Positions 1 to 9,084 of a DNA stretch of 35,163 nt are shown here, one piece after another; within the stretch, counting starts at the first letter, position 1; each line of letters opens with the position of its first letter. The DNA comes from a virus. Made by a program: the position numbers and the translations under genes. The stretch covers positions 1-35,163 of IMG/VR virus record IMGVR_UViG_3300010397_000071. One strand, given 5' to 3'. The notes under the pieces were generated by a model. That model saw only the letters and a list, made by a program, of their open reading frames with translations, had not been told where the DNA came from and did no database searches.

Positions 1-395
1 AGATGCGCCCGGATGACGTGCGTTGCGAAAGGCCCATACATTCCAGGACCATACCGCTCTCGCGCCTCCACAATCCGCCTGAGCCAGCCTTCGCGTTGAA
101 AGTGAGCCGACTCGCCAAGGCAAAGCAGCATGTCGTAATCCTTGGCCACGGTTCGAGCCGCGTCCAGATATGCCCCAATATCCCGTGATGGGTCGTTGAT
201 GCGCGGCCAGAACTTGGCGTTCAGGCCAGCAAACAGAAGCGCCGTTTCGGTCGGTAACGGACCCCCTTGACACGCAACAATCAGGTCGCAATCCGATCCA
301 GGGGGGAAATTGTGCCATGTGGAACAAAACCTGGCGCAAAAGTCGTTGGTTTTGGCTCCGTGAGTTACGGCTATGTAAATTATCGCGCATCTCAC
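1..395 (-). CDS. Glycosyltransferase-like protein, partial (C-terminus beyond left edge)
   Basis: An open frame runs off the left edge for 131 codons. The best start is GTG at 395, whose last two bases overlap the TGA of the upstream gene (GTGA), matching the coupling seen all along this phage. The visible N-terminal part begins with a beta-strand (IIYIAV), then has a hydrophobic strand after a DCD motif (DCDLIVACQGG), a RDIGAYLDAARTV stretch and a second strand with LLCLGES. This alternation, and the mention of a surveyed ledger of strand-helix units, resembles GT-A-type glycosyltransferase-like proteins found beside phage terminases. Function is inferred from fold-like pattern only; a complete catalytic set cannot be judged because the gene is cut. 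Confidence 0.6.
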   Translation of the reverse strand, partial: MRCAIIYIAVTHGAKTNDFCARFCSTWHNFPPGSDCDLIVACQGGPLPTETALLFAGLNAKFWPRINDPSRDIGAYLDAARTVAKDYDMLLCLGESAHFQREGWLRRIVEARERYGPGMYGPFATHVIRAH

Positions 396-577
396 GACCA
401 ATCAATTTTCCTGTCCAATCTTCCGCCGCTATCTCGGCTCTTGATTACACGGCCTATCCATTTCCAAAAACAATGGATACAGCAGAAATTTCTATCTTCA
501 CTTTCAGGATCAAAAGCATTTGGACCACGAATGACTATCGTTGGAAGCGCGTCCTGATTGCACTCGTAACATTTCAT
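392..577 (-). CDS. Small CxxC zinc-ribbon-like protein
   Basis: A 61-residue protein with a CYEC pair near the N-terminus (Cys3 and Cys6) and a CCIHC cluster around residues 32-36, spaced as in a small treble-clef or zinc-ribbon fold. Its ATG overlaps the TGA of the upstream gene by four bases (ATGA at 574-577) and its own stop overlaps the GTG of the next gene, so it sits in a translationally coupled chain behind the large terminase. The function is unknown; metal binding is inferred from the cysteine spacing. Confidence 0.7.
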   Translation of the reverse strand: MKCYECNQDALPTIVIRGPNAFDPESEDRNFCCIHCFWKWIGRVIKSRDSGGRLDRKIDWS

Positions 578-1263
578 ATTTGATCGGACTTTGTAATCCA
601 GCAGTTGGGCGGGAATTTCGCCATCACTTCCGGCTTGGTTTTCTCAACAATCACGTTCAAGGGTGTATGCACTTTTGCTCTCAGGAGGCAGCCGCACACG
701 CCACAGGATTGCAACTGCGCGTCATAATCAGTTTCAAGTTTGATGTCAGACCTGACCTCGATTGTCTTTTTTATGACCTCGCCAGCAGCAACGGTATACC
801 ACTCGCCTTTTTCGTGTTTCGGGCAGACAACACAAATCGCTGCCCGTTTATTGGCCAGTTCACGCGCAACCGGCATACCTCCGTTCTTAAACCACTCAAT
901 CGGAACCGCCGTGTTCTGGGCCGCCCGTTGAAGCGCGGTGAGCCTATCCGCCACAGCACCCACCGCCCCTTGGACGAAGGACCTGTGGCTCTCCGGAAAA
1001 GGGGGCGCGGCTCCATCTGGATTAAGCCCAAGCCGTTTACGGTTGAACCGTACCACTTCGGTTTTGACCGCTTCCGGACTGGTTGACAGCTTGTTCTTGG
1101 TTGTGATTGCGATGTTCTTTTTACGTGCGGCGACAACATCAAGTACAGCTTGGTTGAGGGTCTTTGAAATCGGATGCTGTACAGTCCAGTCCCCGAATTC
1201 AGGTTGACGGAAACACCAACCACCCGGAGGCGTCGTGTGTTCGTTAAAATCTGATTCTTTCAT
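574..1263 (-). CDS. Conserved phage protein with two cysteine pairs, downstream of terminase
   Basis: A 229-residue protein starting with a PPGGW motif and a W-rich segment. It has a Leu/Ala-rich middle (residues 70-130) and a C-terminal half with CVVC (around 143-146) and CGVCGC (around 188-193), which could form one zinc site. Proteins with a PPGGW start and a late cysteine cluster recur next to phage terminases. Its ATG overlaps the terminase stop (ATGA at 1260-1263), so it is probably co-translated with the packaging ATPase. No enzymatic motif is visible. A packaging or head-assembly role is inferred from position only. Confidence 0.85.
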   Translation of the reverse strand: MKESDFNEHTTPPGGWCFRQPEFGDWTVQHPISKTLNQAVLDVVAARKKNIAITTKNKLSTSPEAVKTEVVRFNRKRLGLNPDGAAPPFPESHRSFVQGAVGAVADRLTALQRAAQNTAVPIEWFKNGGMPVARELANKRAAICVVCPKHEKGEWYTVAAGEVIKKTIEVRSDIKLETDYDAQLQSCGVCGCLLRAKVHTPLNVIVEKTKPEVMAKFPPNCWITKSDQI

Positions 1264-3071
1264 TGATAAACCAGTTCTCTTTTCTTCATAAAATCCCGGT
1301 GCTTGGTCAGTTCATTTTCCAGCCAATCTTCGTCCTCTTTTTTGGCTGATCCAAGTGTGGGCATCATTTCGATTTGAAATCCTCGCTGACGTGCACCTTC
1401 CAGGCAAATGACTAACGAATCCGCTGAATTGGGACTCTCACCACCATTCCTTAACTTGTAATCATCCTTGGTTTCAAGCTCGTAACGATTTCCGGAAGCG
1501 TAAACCCATTGCCGCCTTCCAAATTCTTCAGCAGCAGCCCGTGGAAACTGGCGAAGCTGTTTGCACTGTGCCGCAAGTCTCGCCACAAAATATAATTCGG
1601 TAACGTATTTGCTGACATGCTCGTACCAAGTCTTGAGCCTGCGATTGCGCGTCTTTTGATCGAACACGAACATATCGTTGCTGACAGGCCGTTCCGTGGC
1701 CGTGCCGCCAAAGTTCACCGCATTAACTTCCGTGGACAATTCACGCGCCATCTCGACTGCGAGCGTGGCAAACATTCCAGCGTCAAAGAACACGTTGGCG
1801 AATGGAATCCCCAAATTCTCACAATCTGATTTTGCGTATTTTGCAATTTGCTTCTCTGGCGTGTCCGGAGACGACATCAGAATTGGAATCACGACCTGAT
1901 CTCCAAACGCAATCACCTGTTCGCCCTCCGCGCTCTCGCCAAACTCCAGCCATGTCCGCACGCAATCGTCACCACCAAACCCGGCATCAATCGAGTAAAT
2001 TTTTACAGCCTCTCCACGACCGGACCAAACCGCGTCTTTGAAGCCCCCGTACGTTTCAATTTCAGCCACGGTCAAAACACGATTCGAGATTGCACCGGCC
2101 TTACGAACGCCCATGATTTGGGACCACCATTCAAGCGAATCCTTGCCGCCTGGACGCTTGGAAACCCGGTCAACGTCGCCCGAATCCACCATGTACGGGA
2201 AACGGTTCCGTGTGGCCTCATCAAAGTTTGGCGAGTCTGTGCCGACAAGATTGATTGTGACCCCGTTGTACTTGTTGGCCCATGTGGTGGTCTTGGTAAC
2301 CTCGGACTGAGCACCCCAACCCCCGACTGGCTCACTCACAGCATCCAATGCCTTTCCGTTTTCGGCAATGGGGTTCCCAAGAAATGCGCCCTTGAAGTCG
2401 CCTTTGTCCAGCGAGTCCAGAACTTTCAAAGCATCGCGTGGAATAAATTGGAACTCATCCCCGATCCACCGACGCCTCCGCTGCTTGATACCGGCAAATG
2501 ATTTCAAGCTCTCACCGTCGAATTCGCCTTTCGATCCCAGCACGGGAATGCACAAAATTCCTTTGCGCTGGTCCCTCACGGTTTGGGTTTCGTCAATCTT
2601 GTCCGTAAAAACGCCGTGCTTGGAATCAACGACATTTCCCGGAACCCACGAGTAACGCTCAAGCGCCCGGTCGTGAAGGCTCTTGATGTCACCCCACACG
2701 CGCAGTTCAAGCCCCCGCAGGGTTGTGCTGGTCATTAGAATCAATGTTTCATCAGGATAGACGTAATAATCAATCAGCGCGGCCTTGCTGATGCCGCGAG
2801 TTTTGCCGCTGTCACGCGAGCCGCAGATAACCGTGATTCGATTGTCCAGATATTCTTTGAGAATTAAATCGCTCCAGCGGTGATGATCGTCCTCCGGCCA
2901 AATAAGGGATTGCGCGGCCTTGAAATGGTAGAACAGACCAAACCCAACATACTTCCGGTCGTAAATGCGCCGGATCATCTCGAATTCGATTTCGAGAAGT
3001 TCGGTGTCGGGCGAAAAACACAGGCCGTATTTGCGGATTGGTTCAGGCATGGAAAGAACGACCACCACCAC
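1260..3071 (-). CDS. terL: Terminase large subunit (packaging ATPase and nuclease)
   Basis: This 603-residue protein should drive ATP-dependent DNA packaging into the procapsid and cut the concatemer. A Walker A motif, GSRDSGKT, lies at residues 84-91 and a Walker B-like WIGDEF at about 202-207. The C-terminal nuclease half shows the expected acidic clusters: SIDAGFGGDD (about 360-369), FFDAG (about 428-432) and an NSAD segment near residue 551. Length is normal for the family. The frame opens at GTG 3071, preceded by GGGAG; an internal ATG at 3050 (MPEPIRK) is an alternative. No small-terminase candidate directly precedes it. It is transcribed away from the virion genes, in a minus-strand unit starting near 3397. 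Confidence 0.93.
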   Translation of the reverse strand: MVVVVLSMPEPIRKYGLCFSPDTELLEIEFEMIRRIYDRKYVGFGLFYHFKAAQSLIWPEDDHHRWSDLILKEYLDNRITVICGSRDSGKTRGISKAALIDYYVYPDETLILMTSTTLRGLELRVWGDIKSLHDRALERYSWVPGNVVDSKHGVFTDKIDETQTVRDQRKGILCIPVLGSKGEFDGESLKSFAGIKQRRRRWIGDEFQFIPRDALKVLDSLDKGDFKGAFLGNPIAENGKALDAVSEPVGGWGAQSEVTKTTTWANKYNGVTINLVGTDSPNFDEATRNRFPYMVDSGDVDRVSKRPGGKDSLEWWSQIMGVRKAGAISNRVLTVAEIETYGGFKDAVWSGRGEAVKIYSIDAGFGGDDCVRTWLEFGESAEGEQVIAFGDQVVIPILMSSPDTPEKQIAKYAKSDCENLGIPFANVFFDAGMFATLAVEMARELSTEVNAVNFGGTATERPVSNDMFVFDQKTRNRRLKTWYEHVSKYVTELYFVARLAAQCKQLRQFPRAAAEEFGRRQWVYASGNRYELETKDDYKLRNGGESPNSADSLVICLEGARQRGFQIEMMPTLGSAKKEDEDWLENELTKHRDFMKKRELVYQ

Positions 3072-3130
3072 CGCGCTCCCAAGTTGAAATGTGAAGTCCA
3101 GCCGTGGAAGGCACGGCAGCGGTGGCCAAA

Positions 3131-3397
3131 TTATTTTTCATTGGCGAGTTCCAGAGCTTCTTCGAGCGTGGGCGCGAACACAACGCAAAAACCAACTGGC
3201 GTGGTTGGATACCAATGAATCGACCAGATTTGATCGGTTTCAATCGCTCTTTTAAGTGCATCTCCGCTTTTCCATTGCCCAAGATCAGTCCCGTATTCCT
3301 GAATATAAGCGGCAGCGGTTTGGTAATAATTTCGATGTTCGTTGTGCGTAATCGTCAACCCGCACTTGTGCTCTGGTAGCTTAATGTCGGACTTCAC
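3131..3397 (-). CDS. Small protein upstream of terminase
   Basis: An 88-residue protein of unknown function that opens the minus-strand terminase unit. It begins with GTG at 3397 (VKSDIKLPEHK) and has several aromatic residues in the middle (YYQTAAAY, IWSIHWYP). It ends in a helix, FAPTLEEALELANEK. The size and C-terminal pattern resemble small phage proteins with an alpha-beta fold, but no family is recognised. It is separated from the terminase by about 60 bases. A promoter candidate at 3404-3431 would place transcription start close to this GTG. Confidence 0.7.
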   Translation of the reverse strand: MKSDIKLPEHKCGLTITHNEHRNYYQTAAAYIQEYGTDLGQWKSGDALKRAIETDQIWSIHWYPTTPVGFCVVFAPTLEEALELANEK

Positions 3398-3403
3398 AGG
3401 CCA

Positions 3404-3431
3404 ATTATCGCTTTCCTTTTAAGTCCGTCAA
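3404..3431 (-). promoter_or_regulatory. Sigma70-type promoter candidate for the terminase unit
   Basis: On the minus strand TTGACG (3431-3426) is followed after 16 bases by GATAAT (3409-3404), close to the sigma70 consensus. It lies in the 41-base gap between the two divergent units. Transcription would begin near 3397, the GTG of the first gene, so the message could be leaderless or nearly so. This rests on consensus only. Confidence 0.4.
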
Positions 3432-3438
3432 CCTTATT

Positions 3439-5355
3439 GTGCCGCACATGGCAGACGCCTCAAACGGGCAGGTCAGGATACCAACAGGCCAACTTGATTG
3501 GAGTTCTGGCGTTGACTCGTCTCGTGCCACCACCATTTCAGGTCCAAACTTCCCAAACGGATTATCCCAAAACTCGCTGGCTTGGGCCAATAACGCAATA
3601 ATGCGGAACGGCGGGGTTGGTCAACGCACGGCATTTGTTCCGGTCTGCAAAATCCAGCCATCAACCGGGCTTTACCAAGGCGGCTGGATGTACGAACAGG
3701 TTGGTGGATTTCCGTATCTGATCGTGGCAATCAGTGGCAAGTTTTACCGAATCCGCCTGGACACGGATAACAGCGTTCAGCTTATTCCGTCCCCAATCTT
3801 CCCAGCCACGGCTCCGTTTTACCACTTCGCTCAAGGCGAGGAATTCATGGTGGTTCAGGCCGGGGATTACACCACGCTTCCCCTGTTCTGGGATGGTGTC
3901 TCATTCCGACAGAGCTTGGGCTTGGCGGGAGTGACAAAGGAACTCGCCGCCGCTGGTCCAATGGTGTACTACCAAGGCCGAATCTGGTACGCTTACTTCA
4001 CGCAATACACGGCAGGCGACATCGTTCGAGGTCCAAGCGGAACTGCTCCGTACCAGCTTCGGGATTCGATCCTCAAAGTGACGGAAAATCCTTTGGCAAT
4101 TGGCGGGGATGGATTTGCCGTGCCGTCTCAGGCCGGAAACATACGCGCCCTGCAATATTCGGCCAATCTTGACAAAACGCTTGGAGAGGGCACCCTGTTC
4201 GTATTCACACGACAACAGGTATATGCGTTGGACGTTCCAATCACGCGAGCAGACTGGATTGCTGCAAACAGCAATACTCCAGCAAACCAACGTGTGGTTC
4301 AACGCAAGAACGGAGGCGTTTCAGACCGATCTGTTGTGCCCGTCAACGGAGACTTATTTTATCAGTCACTTGAGCCGGGAATCAGAAGCCTGTTCTCCGC
4401 GCTGCGATATTTCAGTCAGTGGGGAAATGCCCAAATCAGCAACAATATCCAGCGTGCCCTTGCGTTCAACGACCGGGCGTTGATGCAGTACTCCAGCGGC
4501 ACGGAATTCGACAACCGCATGTATCAGGCGATTCTGCCTGAGCAGCGACCGCAAGGTGTGGTCAGCCGTGGCATCGCCACGATGGATTTCAACCCCATTT
4601 CCACGCTTGGAGAAAAGACGCCTCCAATCTGGGAGGGTATTTACGAGGGCTTGGACGTGCTGCAATTGTTCAATGGCGACTTTGGTGGGCGTGAACGGGC
4701 ATTTGCCGTGGTGGTGTCTCGCGTGGATGACAGCATTGAGCTTTGGGAAATCACGAATGACCGCAGGTTCGACAACGTTGATACACGGGTTCAGTGGTAC
4801 ATCGAAACCCCGGCATTTACGTGGGATCGTGAATTTGACCTGAAGAAACTGGACGGTGGTGAGATTTGGATGGACAAGGTTTTTGGTCAAGTTGACTTGA
4901 AGGTTTATTACCGCGAGGACGCCAACCCTTGCTGGCAATTGTGGCACGTCGCCCGGTTCTGCACGGCCCGCACAAGCTGCGAGACGATTGACGACCCGGT
5001 TTGCTATCCGGTTGAGCCGCTGCGAGAGAGCGGCAAGTTCCCGATCACGCTTCCGGTTCCACCGCTGCCGCCGTGCGATACTCAGAACTCGCGGCCAATG
5101 AACATTGCCCACCAGTTCCAAGTGAAAATCGAAGTCACGGGTTGGGCAAGGATTCGCGGCCTGATTGTGTACGCCACCCCAGTACTCAAACAGCCGTTTG
5201 GGGATTTGGAATGCGTTCCGGGACCTCTCTCGATAACCCTGCCTTTCCAGCCAACGCCAGCTCCGGAACCTGATGTGGATATTTTGGGACGCGGCCTGGA
5301 GGACGGAAACGCCAGGTCAACCCAGGACGGTTCACTAAGAACAATCTTCGCATAA
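3439..5355 (+). CDS. Virion protein, beta-rich tail or neck component
   Basis: A 638-residue protein that opens the virion block. It starts with a segment of type IPTGQLDWSSGVDSS, then LAWANNAIMRNGGVGQRTAF, and then many short beta-repeats (GLYQGG, YLIVAISGKFYRI, FWDGVSF) as in propeller-type tail or neck proteins of podo- and siphoviruses. Two cysteine-rich patches lie in the last third. The frame opens with GTG 3439; ATG 3448 (MADASNG) is an equally good start. A structural role follows from order and composition; the exact part cannot be named. It ends one base before the next gene. Confidence 0.8.
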   Translation: MPHMADASNGQVRIPTGQLDWSSGVDSSRATTISGPNFPNGLSQNSLAWANNAIMRNGGVGQRTAFVPVCKIQPSTGLYQGGWMYEQVGGFPYLIVAISGKFYRIRLDTDNSVQLIPSPIFPATAPFYHFAQGEEFMVVQAGDYTTLPLFWDGVSFRQSLGLAGVTKELAAAGPMVYYQGRIWYAYFTQYTAGDIVRGPSGTAPYQLRDSILKVTENPLAIGGDGFAVPSQAGNIRALQYSANLDKTLGEGTLFVFTRQQVYALDVPITRADWIAANSNTPANQRVVQRKNGGVSDRSVVPVNGDLFYQSLEPGIRSLFSALRYFSQWGNAQISNNIQRALAFNDRALMQYSSGTEFDNRMYQAILPEQRPQGVVSRGIATMDFNPISTLGEKTPPIWEGIYEGLDVLQLFNGDFGGRERAFAVVVSRVDDSIELWEITNDRRFDNVDTRVQWYIETPAFTWDREFDLKKLDGGEIWMDKVFGQVDLKVYYREDANPCWQLWHVARFCTARTSCETIDDPVCYPVEPLRESGKFPITLPVPPLPPCDTQNSRPMNIAHQFQVKIEVTGWARIRGLIVYATPVLKQPFGDLECVPGPLSITLPFQPTPAPEPDVDILGRGLEDGNARSTQDGSLRTIFA

Positions 5356-5356
5356 T

Positions 5357-5665
5357 ATGGCACTAATTCTTAAAACTATCATCCAGTTGCCAGCCACCCC
5401 TGCCGCCACGCTGTCAGCCACTTTGGAAATCGTCAGCGACCCTGACACTTCCCCAACAAGCCAGAAAATGACCGTGCAGCAATTGGTTGATTTGCTTTCA
5501 ACGCTGTTCGGGGCTATCACCTTGTATGGTTCTGGATCGCCAATCGGGGTGATTACCCCCGACGCAATAAATCAGTTTTATCGAAGCACAACAGGTCCGG
5601 GACTTTACCAATCCACCGGGCTGACATCAAATGATTGGATGCTTTGGTCGGGAACACCTGAATGA
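5357..5665 (+). CDS. Small virion-block protein
   Basis: A 102-residue protein, ATG one base after the preceding stop. It begins with a hydrophobic strand (ALILKTIIQLPATPAATL), has MTVQQLVDLLSTLF in the middle, and ends with GLYQSTGLTSNDWMLWSGTPE, a Trp-rich tail typical of fibre or baseplate attachment segments. It overlaps the next gene by four bases (ATGA at 5662). Probably a structural accessory protein; the family is not recognised. Confidence 0.75.
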   Translation: MALILKTIIQLPATPAATLSATLEIVSDPDTSPTSQKMTVQQLVDLLSTLFGAITLYGSGSPIGVITPDAINQFYRSTTGPGLYQSTGLTSNDWMLWSGTPE

Positions 5666-6183
5666 AAACAACATTGTTCGCATTATTCGTATCAGCTTCG
5701 GTCGTGTTTGGAGCCACGTACCCAGTGTCCATTTCAACAACCAACGGAAGGGCTTTCGGCATTACCGAAGTTTCCAGCTTGGTTGGTAAAATCGTGACTG
5801 GAAACGTGACCAATGCAGCAGGCAGTCGCGTGGCGTACCTGAGCGACACCAACGGGCTTGGCGGTGGAGGCACGTACACCAACAACGGCACAGGAATACC
5901 CGGAACCGTTACCGGGCTTGGCATCAGCACAAATGACGTGAACCTGCCCAAGCTTGACGCCTCAACCAACAACTTCACGGGCGATATGGGGGTGAATGGA
6001 ACAATCGGGGTGCTGACGGCCACGGCGGGATCATTGGCGGTATCGGGTCCGATAAGAATGTCCACAAATTACACGGCGGCTGACTTCATTCCAGTCACAG
6101 GAAAAGCCACATTCCCGATGTCAAATGCCGTGCTTTATATGGTGACTCAAACCAAGACTAATCTGATTTCAGACGGGAGATGA
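5662..6183 (+). CDS. Fibre-like protein with N-terminal signal peptide
   Basis: A 173-residue protein that begins with a textbook Sec signal: KTT, then a hydrophobic run (LFALFVSASVVF) and an A-x-A-type GAT cleavage region near residue 18. The rest is rich in Thr, Asn, Gly and Val with short repeats (TNNGTGIPGTVTGLG, STNDVNLPKLDASTNNF), as in beta-helical tail fibres. A signal peptide on a virion-block protein is unusual: it may be an exported receptor-blocking or surface protein, or a fibre that assembles at the envelope. The ATGA overlap couples it to the previous gene. Confidence 0.8.
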   Translation: MKTTLFALFVSASVVFGATYPVSISTTNGRAFGITEVSSLVGKIVTGNVTNAAGSRVAYLSDTNGLGGGGTYTNNGTGIPGTVTGLGISTNDVNLPKLDASTNNFTGDMGVNGTIGVLTATAGSLAVSGPIRMSTNYTAADFIPVTGKATFPMSNAVLYMVTQTKTNLISDGR

Positions 6184-6184
6184 T

Positions 6185-8050
6185 ATGGCTGTAATCCCTT
6201 GTACATTTAAGGAGGATTGCATTGGATCAGATTTTCCAATCACTAATTATTCTTCCGAAGGCCCAGAACAAGTCCAGCAATTCTTCAGCCTGTACTTCCC
6301 TCCGTCTTGGGAGAAGCCCGGCTGCCTGTCCCTGTGCGTCTCGGAAGTTTCCCAGAACTCCGCAGACCTGTGCGCCTTGGCTCAGGAAGCCTCGTGCGGC
6401 ACGACTGGTATTTTTTGCAGTACGGCACAGACCTGCTCGTGTCAGTCATTCGGTGGATCGGAATTCTTTTACACGACACCAGCCGGGACGTTCTGCGCGG
6501 AGACTCAGGAGGCGGCTGACGCGCTTGCCCATGCGTATGCGTGCGATCATTGTGGAAACCCAAACACCAGTATTCAGATTGTCGGGCTGGATGCCTGCAC
6601 CTGTTTTGGAGTGTCGTATTCGAGCCAGATTGCATTTCAAGGGGCACGCCCGGTTTCGTGGATCATCACGGACGGGTTTCTTCCGTTTGGATTGACGCTG
6701 AATTCAAGCAACGGATCCATTTCAGGAACACCAGCCTCAACCGGAACTTATTCGTTCACGGTCAGGGCGTTTACGGTTGACGGGAATTACGCCACCAAGA
6801 CAATGAGCATTGCGGTTATTGCCATTGCCACATCAGCGATTGACCCGTACACACTTGGCCAGGCGTATTCGTTCCAACTACAGGCATCTGGAGGCTCAGG
6901 AAATTACGCTTGGAAGATCAACTCCGGAACGCTTCCAACTGGACTGACGATCAGCGTCACGGGACTGATTAGCGGCACCCCAACCTCAGCCGGAACAAAC
7001 CCGCTTACGTTTCAGGTGATTGACTTGGCTTGTGAAGCCACCAATCGGACGTTCTTCACTCCTCAAATTTCAACGGTCGGGCGCAGCACAACCGTTCTTC
7101 GCACCCGCCGTGGTTACGGTGAATATCTGCCGGGTGGAACCGCGCTTTACAAGAAAGTGACGTATTCAGGTTACGCCCGGCAAACCGCGTTTGTGGATGC
7201 CTTCAGGAACCCATTTGACGGGGCTTATACGGGAGGGGCGCAATACATTTACAGCGGATCATCTGAGATTAACGCATCCGGCCAGTTTATCAGCAGCCAT
7301 CGCAAGGACTTGTTCGTAACGTGTCTGGCGTCTCCTTCCCCGGCATTACGGGACATTTTCGGACTGCCAACGTCACTGACCAACCTGCTTGGTTATTGCT
7401 GGGCACCAGACCCAACCACCTGCGGAGTTTGCTCTAACGACCCCACGAATTGGGCGTTGAAGCAAAACGATGCCACGCACTCCGGGGCGGACTTTCCTCA
7501 GAACATCATTGCCGGGAATGTCGGAACATCCGTATCGGCACTATCATTTTCCGTTGTGGTTCCTGCTGGTGGAACTTCAAATCCCATGTATCTCGGAAAC
7601 TTTGGTGGTCCGGGAGATGTCATCAACTACCCGTCATCCACTCTGAACGGTATCGAAAGCAATTATGTCCAGCTTAGGTCCAACATTGATTTTACAGCCA
7701 CCTTGAGCAATCCGTTCACCGTGGCTGACGAGATTGCGGGTCAAGTATCGTACGCCAGCAATTCTCTCACGTCCGAAAACAAGCCCAACATCCTGACGTG
7801 GGTGCAGGATTACATCACCAACATTCAGAGCAAAACCACATCGGTAAATTTCATATTCACCTGCTCGAACCTGCTTGACGGTGAATCATACACGGTGCGG
7901 TACGAGCTTTGGGACAGCAACGGAACAGCCACGTCAGTTCAAACCAGTTTTGTTTCGGCTGGTACAACCCACACGATTTCCGGAACAATTCCAACCCCGG
8001 CATCGGGCCGCAGCATCACGCTTCGTAACGTCCGAATCGCTTACACCTGA
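6185..8050 (+). CDS. Cys-rich virion protein with putative Ig-like (He_PIG-type) domains
   Basis: A 621-residue protein. Residues 1-140 are very rich in cysteine (clusters CLSLCVSE, CSTAQTCSCQSF, CDHCGN, DACTCFG). Two tandem repeats follow at about 150-285, each with the LP-x-GLTL-N...G-x-ISGTP signature of putative Ig-like domains (PFGLTLNSSNGSISGTP and PTGLTISVTGLISGTP). The remainder is beta-rich and ends with SGRSITLRNVRIAYT. Such domains mediate binding, so a fibre or receptor-binding role is likely. The ATG lies two bases after the preceding stop and its own stop overlaps the next ATG. Confidence 0.85.
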   Translation: MAVIPCTFKEDCIGSDFPITNYSSEGPEQVQQFFSLYFPPSWEKPGCLSLCVSEVSQNSADLCALAQEASCGTTGIFCSTAQTCSCQSFGGSEFFYTTPAGTFCAETQEAADALAHAYACDHCGNPNTSIQIVGLDACTCFGVSYSSQIAFQGARPVSWIITDGFLPFGLTLNSSNGSISGTPASTGTYSFTVRAFTVDGNYATKTMSIAVIAIATSAIDPYTLGQAYSFQLQASGGSGNYAWKINSGTLPTGLTISVTGLISGTPTSAGTNPLTFQVIDLACEATNRTFFTPQISTVGRSTTVLRTRRGYGEYLPGGTALYKKVTYSGYARQTAFVDAFRNPFDGAYTGGAQYIYSGSSEINASGQFISSHRKDLFVTCLASPSPALRDIFGLPTSLTNLLGYCWAPDPTTCGVCSNDPTNWALKQNDATHSGADFPQNIIAGNVGTSVSALSFSVVVPAGGTSNPMYLGNFGGPGDVINYPSSTLNGIESNYVQLRSNIDFTATLSNPFTVADEIAGQVSYASNSLTSENKPNILTWVQDYITNIQSKTTSVNFIFTCSNLLDGESYTVRYELWDSNGTATSVQTSFVSAGTTHTISGTIPTPASGRSITLRNVRIAYT

Positions 8051-9084
8051 TGGCTTGTTCAAAAGTGCTTTCAATGACCGCTGCCTCAACCGGGGAAGCC
8101 CCATTGCAGGATGCTGTTTACGTGTCGTCCGTGAACAAGATATTTGGCGTGTCAGGGGTTTACCTGATCCAGTTTAACGCCTCAACCGGGGCGCGTGAGG
8201 CACAAGTCCGGATTGCCTCTCCCGTAATGGGAACGTGCCGGTTGGTTTACCATGCGGCCACGGGGATGCTTTACGCCTCGGTTTGGAACGAACCGAATCT
8301 TGGAAACTTCTCGCTCACGCATCCAAACAAGGACGTTTACCCGATTTACCCGGAAACGCTTGCAGTTGGGGCAAGATTGAACTTGGTCAGCACCGGAAAA
8401 GTCGTAAGCGACTTCGGGGCGAATCGTGCGCCGTATTGGGGGCCAAAATGGCTTGGATCATCTGGAAACTTTCTGTACGTGCAGTGGTCCGAATCTGACA
8501 ACAACAACACATATCAATGGCTAAGGGTAAACCCCGCAAATCTCGCTCAGGTCTGCACCCACGCTTACGACGATGCGTTTGGATTTTGTAGTGAACAGGG
8601 CGCCCTTACACCACGATCAATCGGGACGCCTCTCATTTACGTTCCTGATCCACGAACGCAAGGAATCAGGTTTGGTCCGATTGATTACAACCAGGATTTT
8701 GAATGGGACGAGTGCGACATGCCGCCGTATTCCCCAATTGCCTGTGACTGGTCAGATTTTGACGGACTGGTTTACGCCGTTGATGGCATGGGAAACTTGT
8801 TCAGGATTAACGACCCGAACACGGACGATTTCACCACGTTCGATTTGACCGTATCGTTTCCAGCGGCCAATCCGTGCCGGTTGCGGTATTCGTTCAATGA
8901 CGGCCTGATTTACCTGCCGTGCATGACTCGAAACTCGGTTCTGATCTGGAACCAGACCACGCATGTTGCGGTTGAACGGACGGGATTTGAGTCTCCGATT
9001 GATATTGTTGAAGTGACTGGCGCAACTCAGAAAATTTGGGCAGTCCAGAACTCACCGTCTGAAAGCCTGAAGGAGATTACGTGA
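8050..9084 (+). CDS. Beta-propeller-like virion protein, paralogue 1
   Basis: A 344-residue protein of short beta-repeats with YVSSVNKIFGVSGVY, FNASTGAREAQVRIASP, LVYHAATGMLYASVWNEPN and a conserved end LIYLPCMTRNSVLIW ... SLKEIT. The blocks look like blades of a YVTN or SMP-30-type propeller. It is about 40 percent similar by eye to the next gene, so the two arose by tandem duplication. The start ATG overlaps the previous stop by one base (TGATG). Likely an adhesin or fibre component; no catalytic motif is evident. Confidence 0.85.
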   Translation: MACSKVLSMTAASTGEAPLQDAVYVSSVNKIFGVSGVYLIQFNASTGAREAQVRIASPVMGTCRLVYHAATGMLYASVWNEPNLGNFSLTHPNKDVYPIYPETLAVGARLNLVSTGKVVSDFGANRAPYWGPKWLGSSGNFLYVQWSESDNNNTYQWLRVNPANLAQVCTHAYDDAFGFCSEQGALTPRSIGTPLIYVPDPRTQGIRFGPIDYNQDFEWDECDMPPYSPIACDWSDFDGLVYAVDGMGNLFRINDPNTDDFTTFDLTVSFPAANPCRLRYSFNDGLIYLPCMTRNSVLIWNQTTHVAVERTGFESPIDIVEVTGATQKIWAVQNSPSESLKEIT

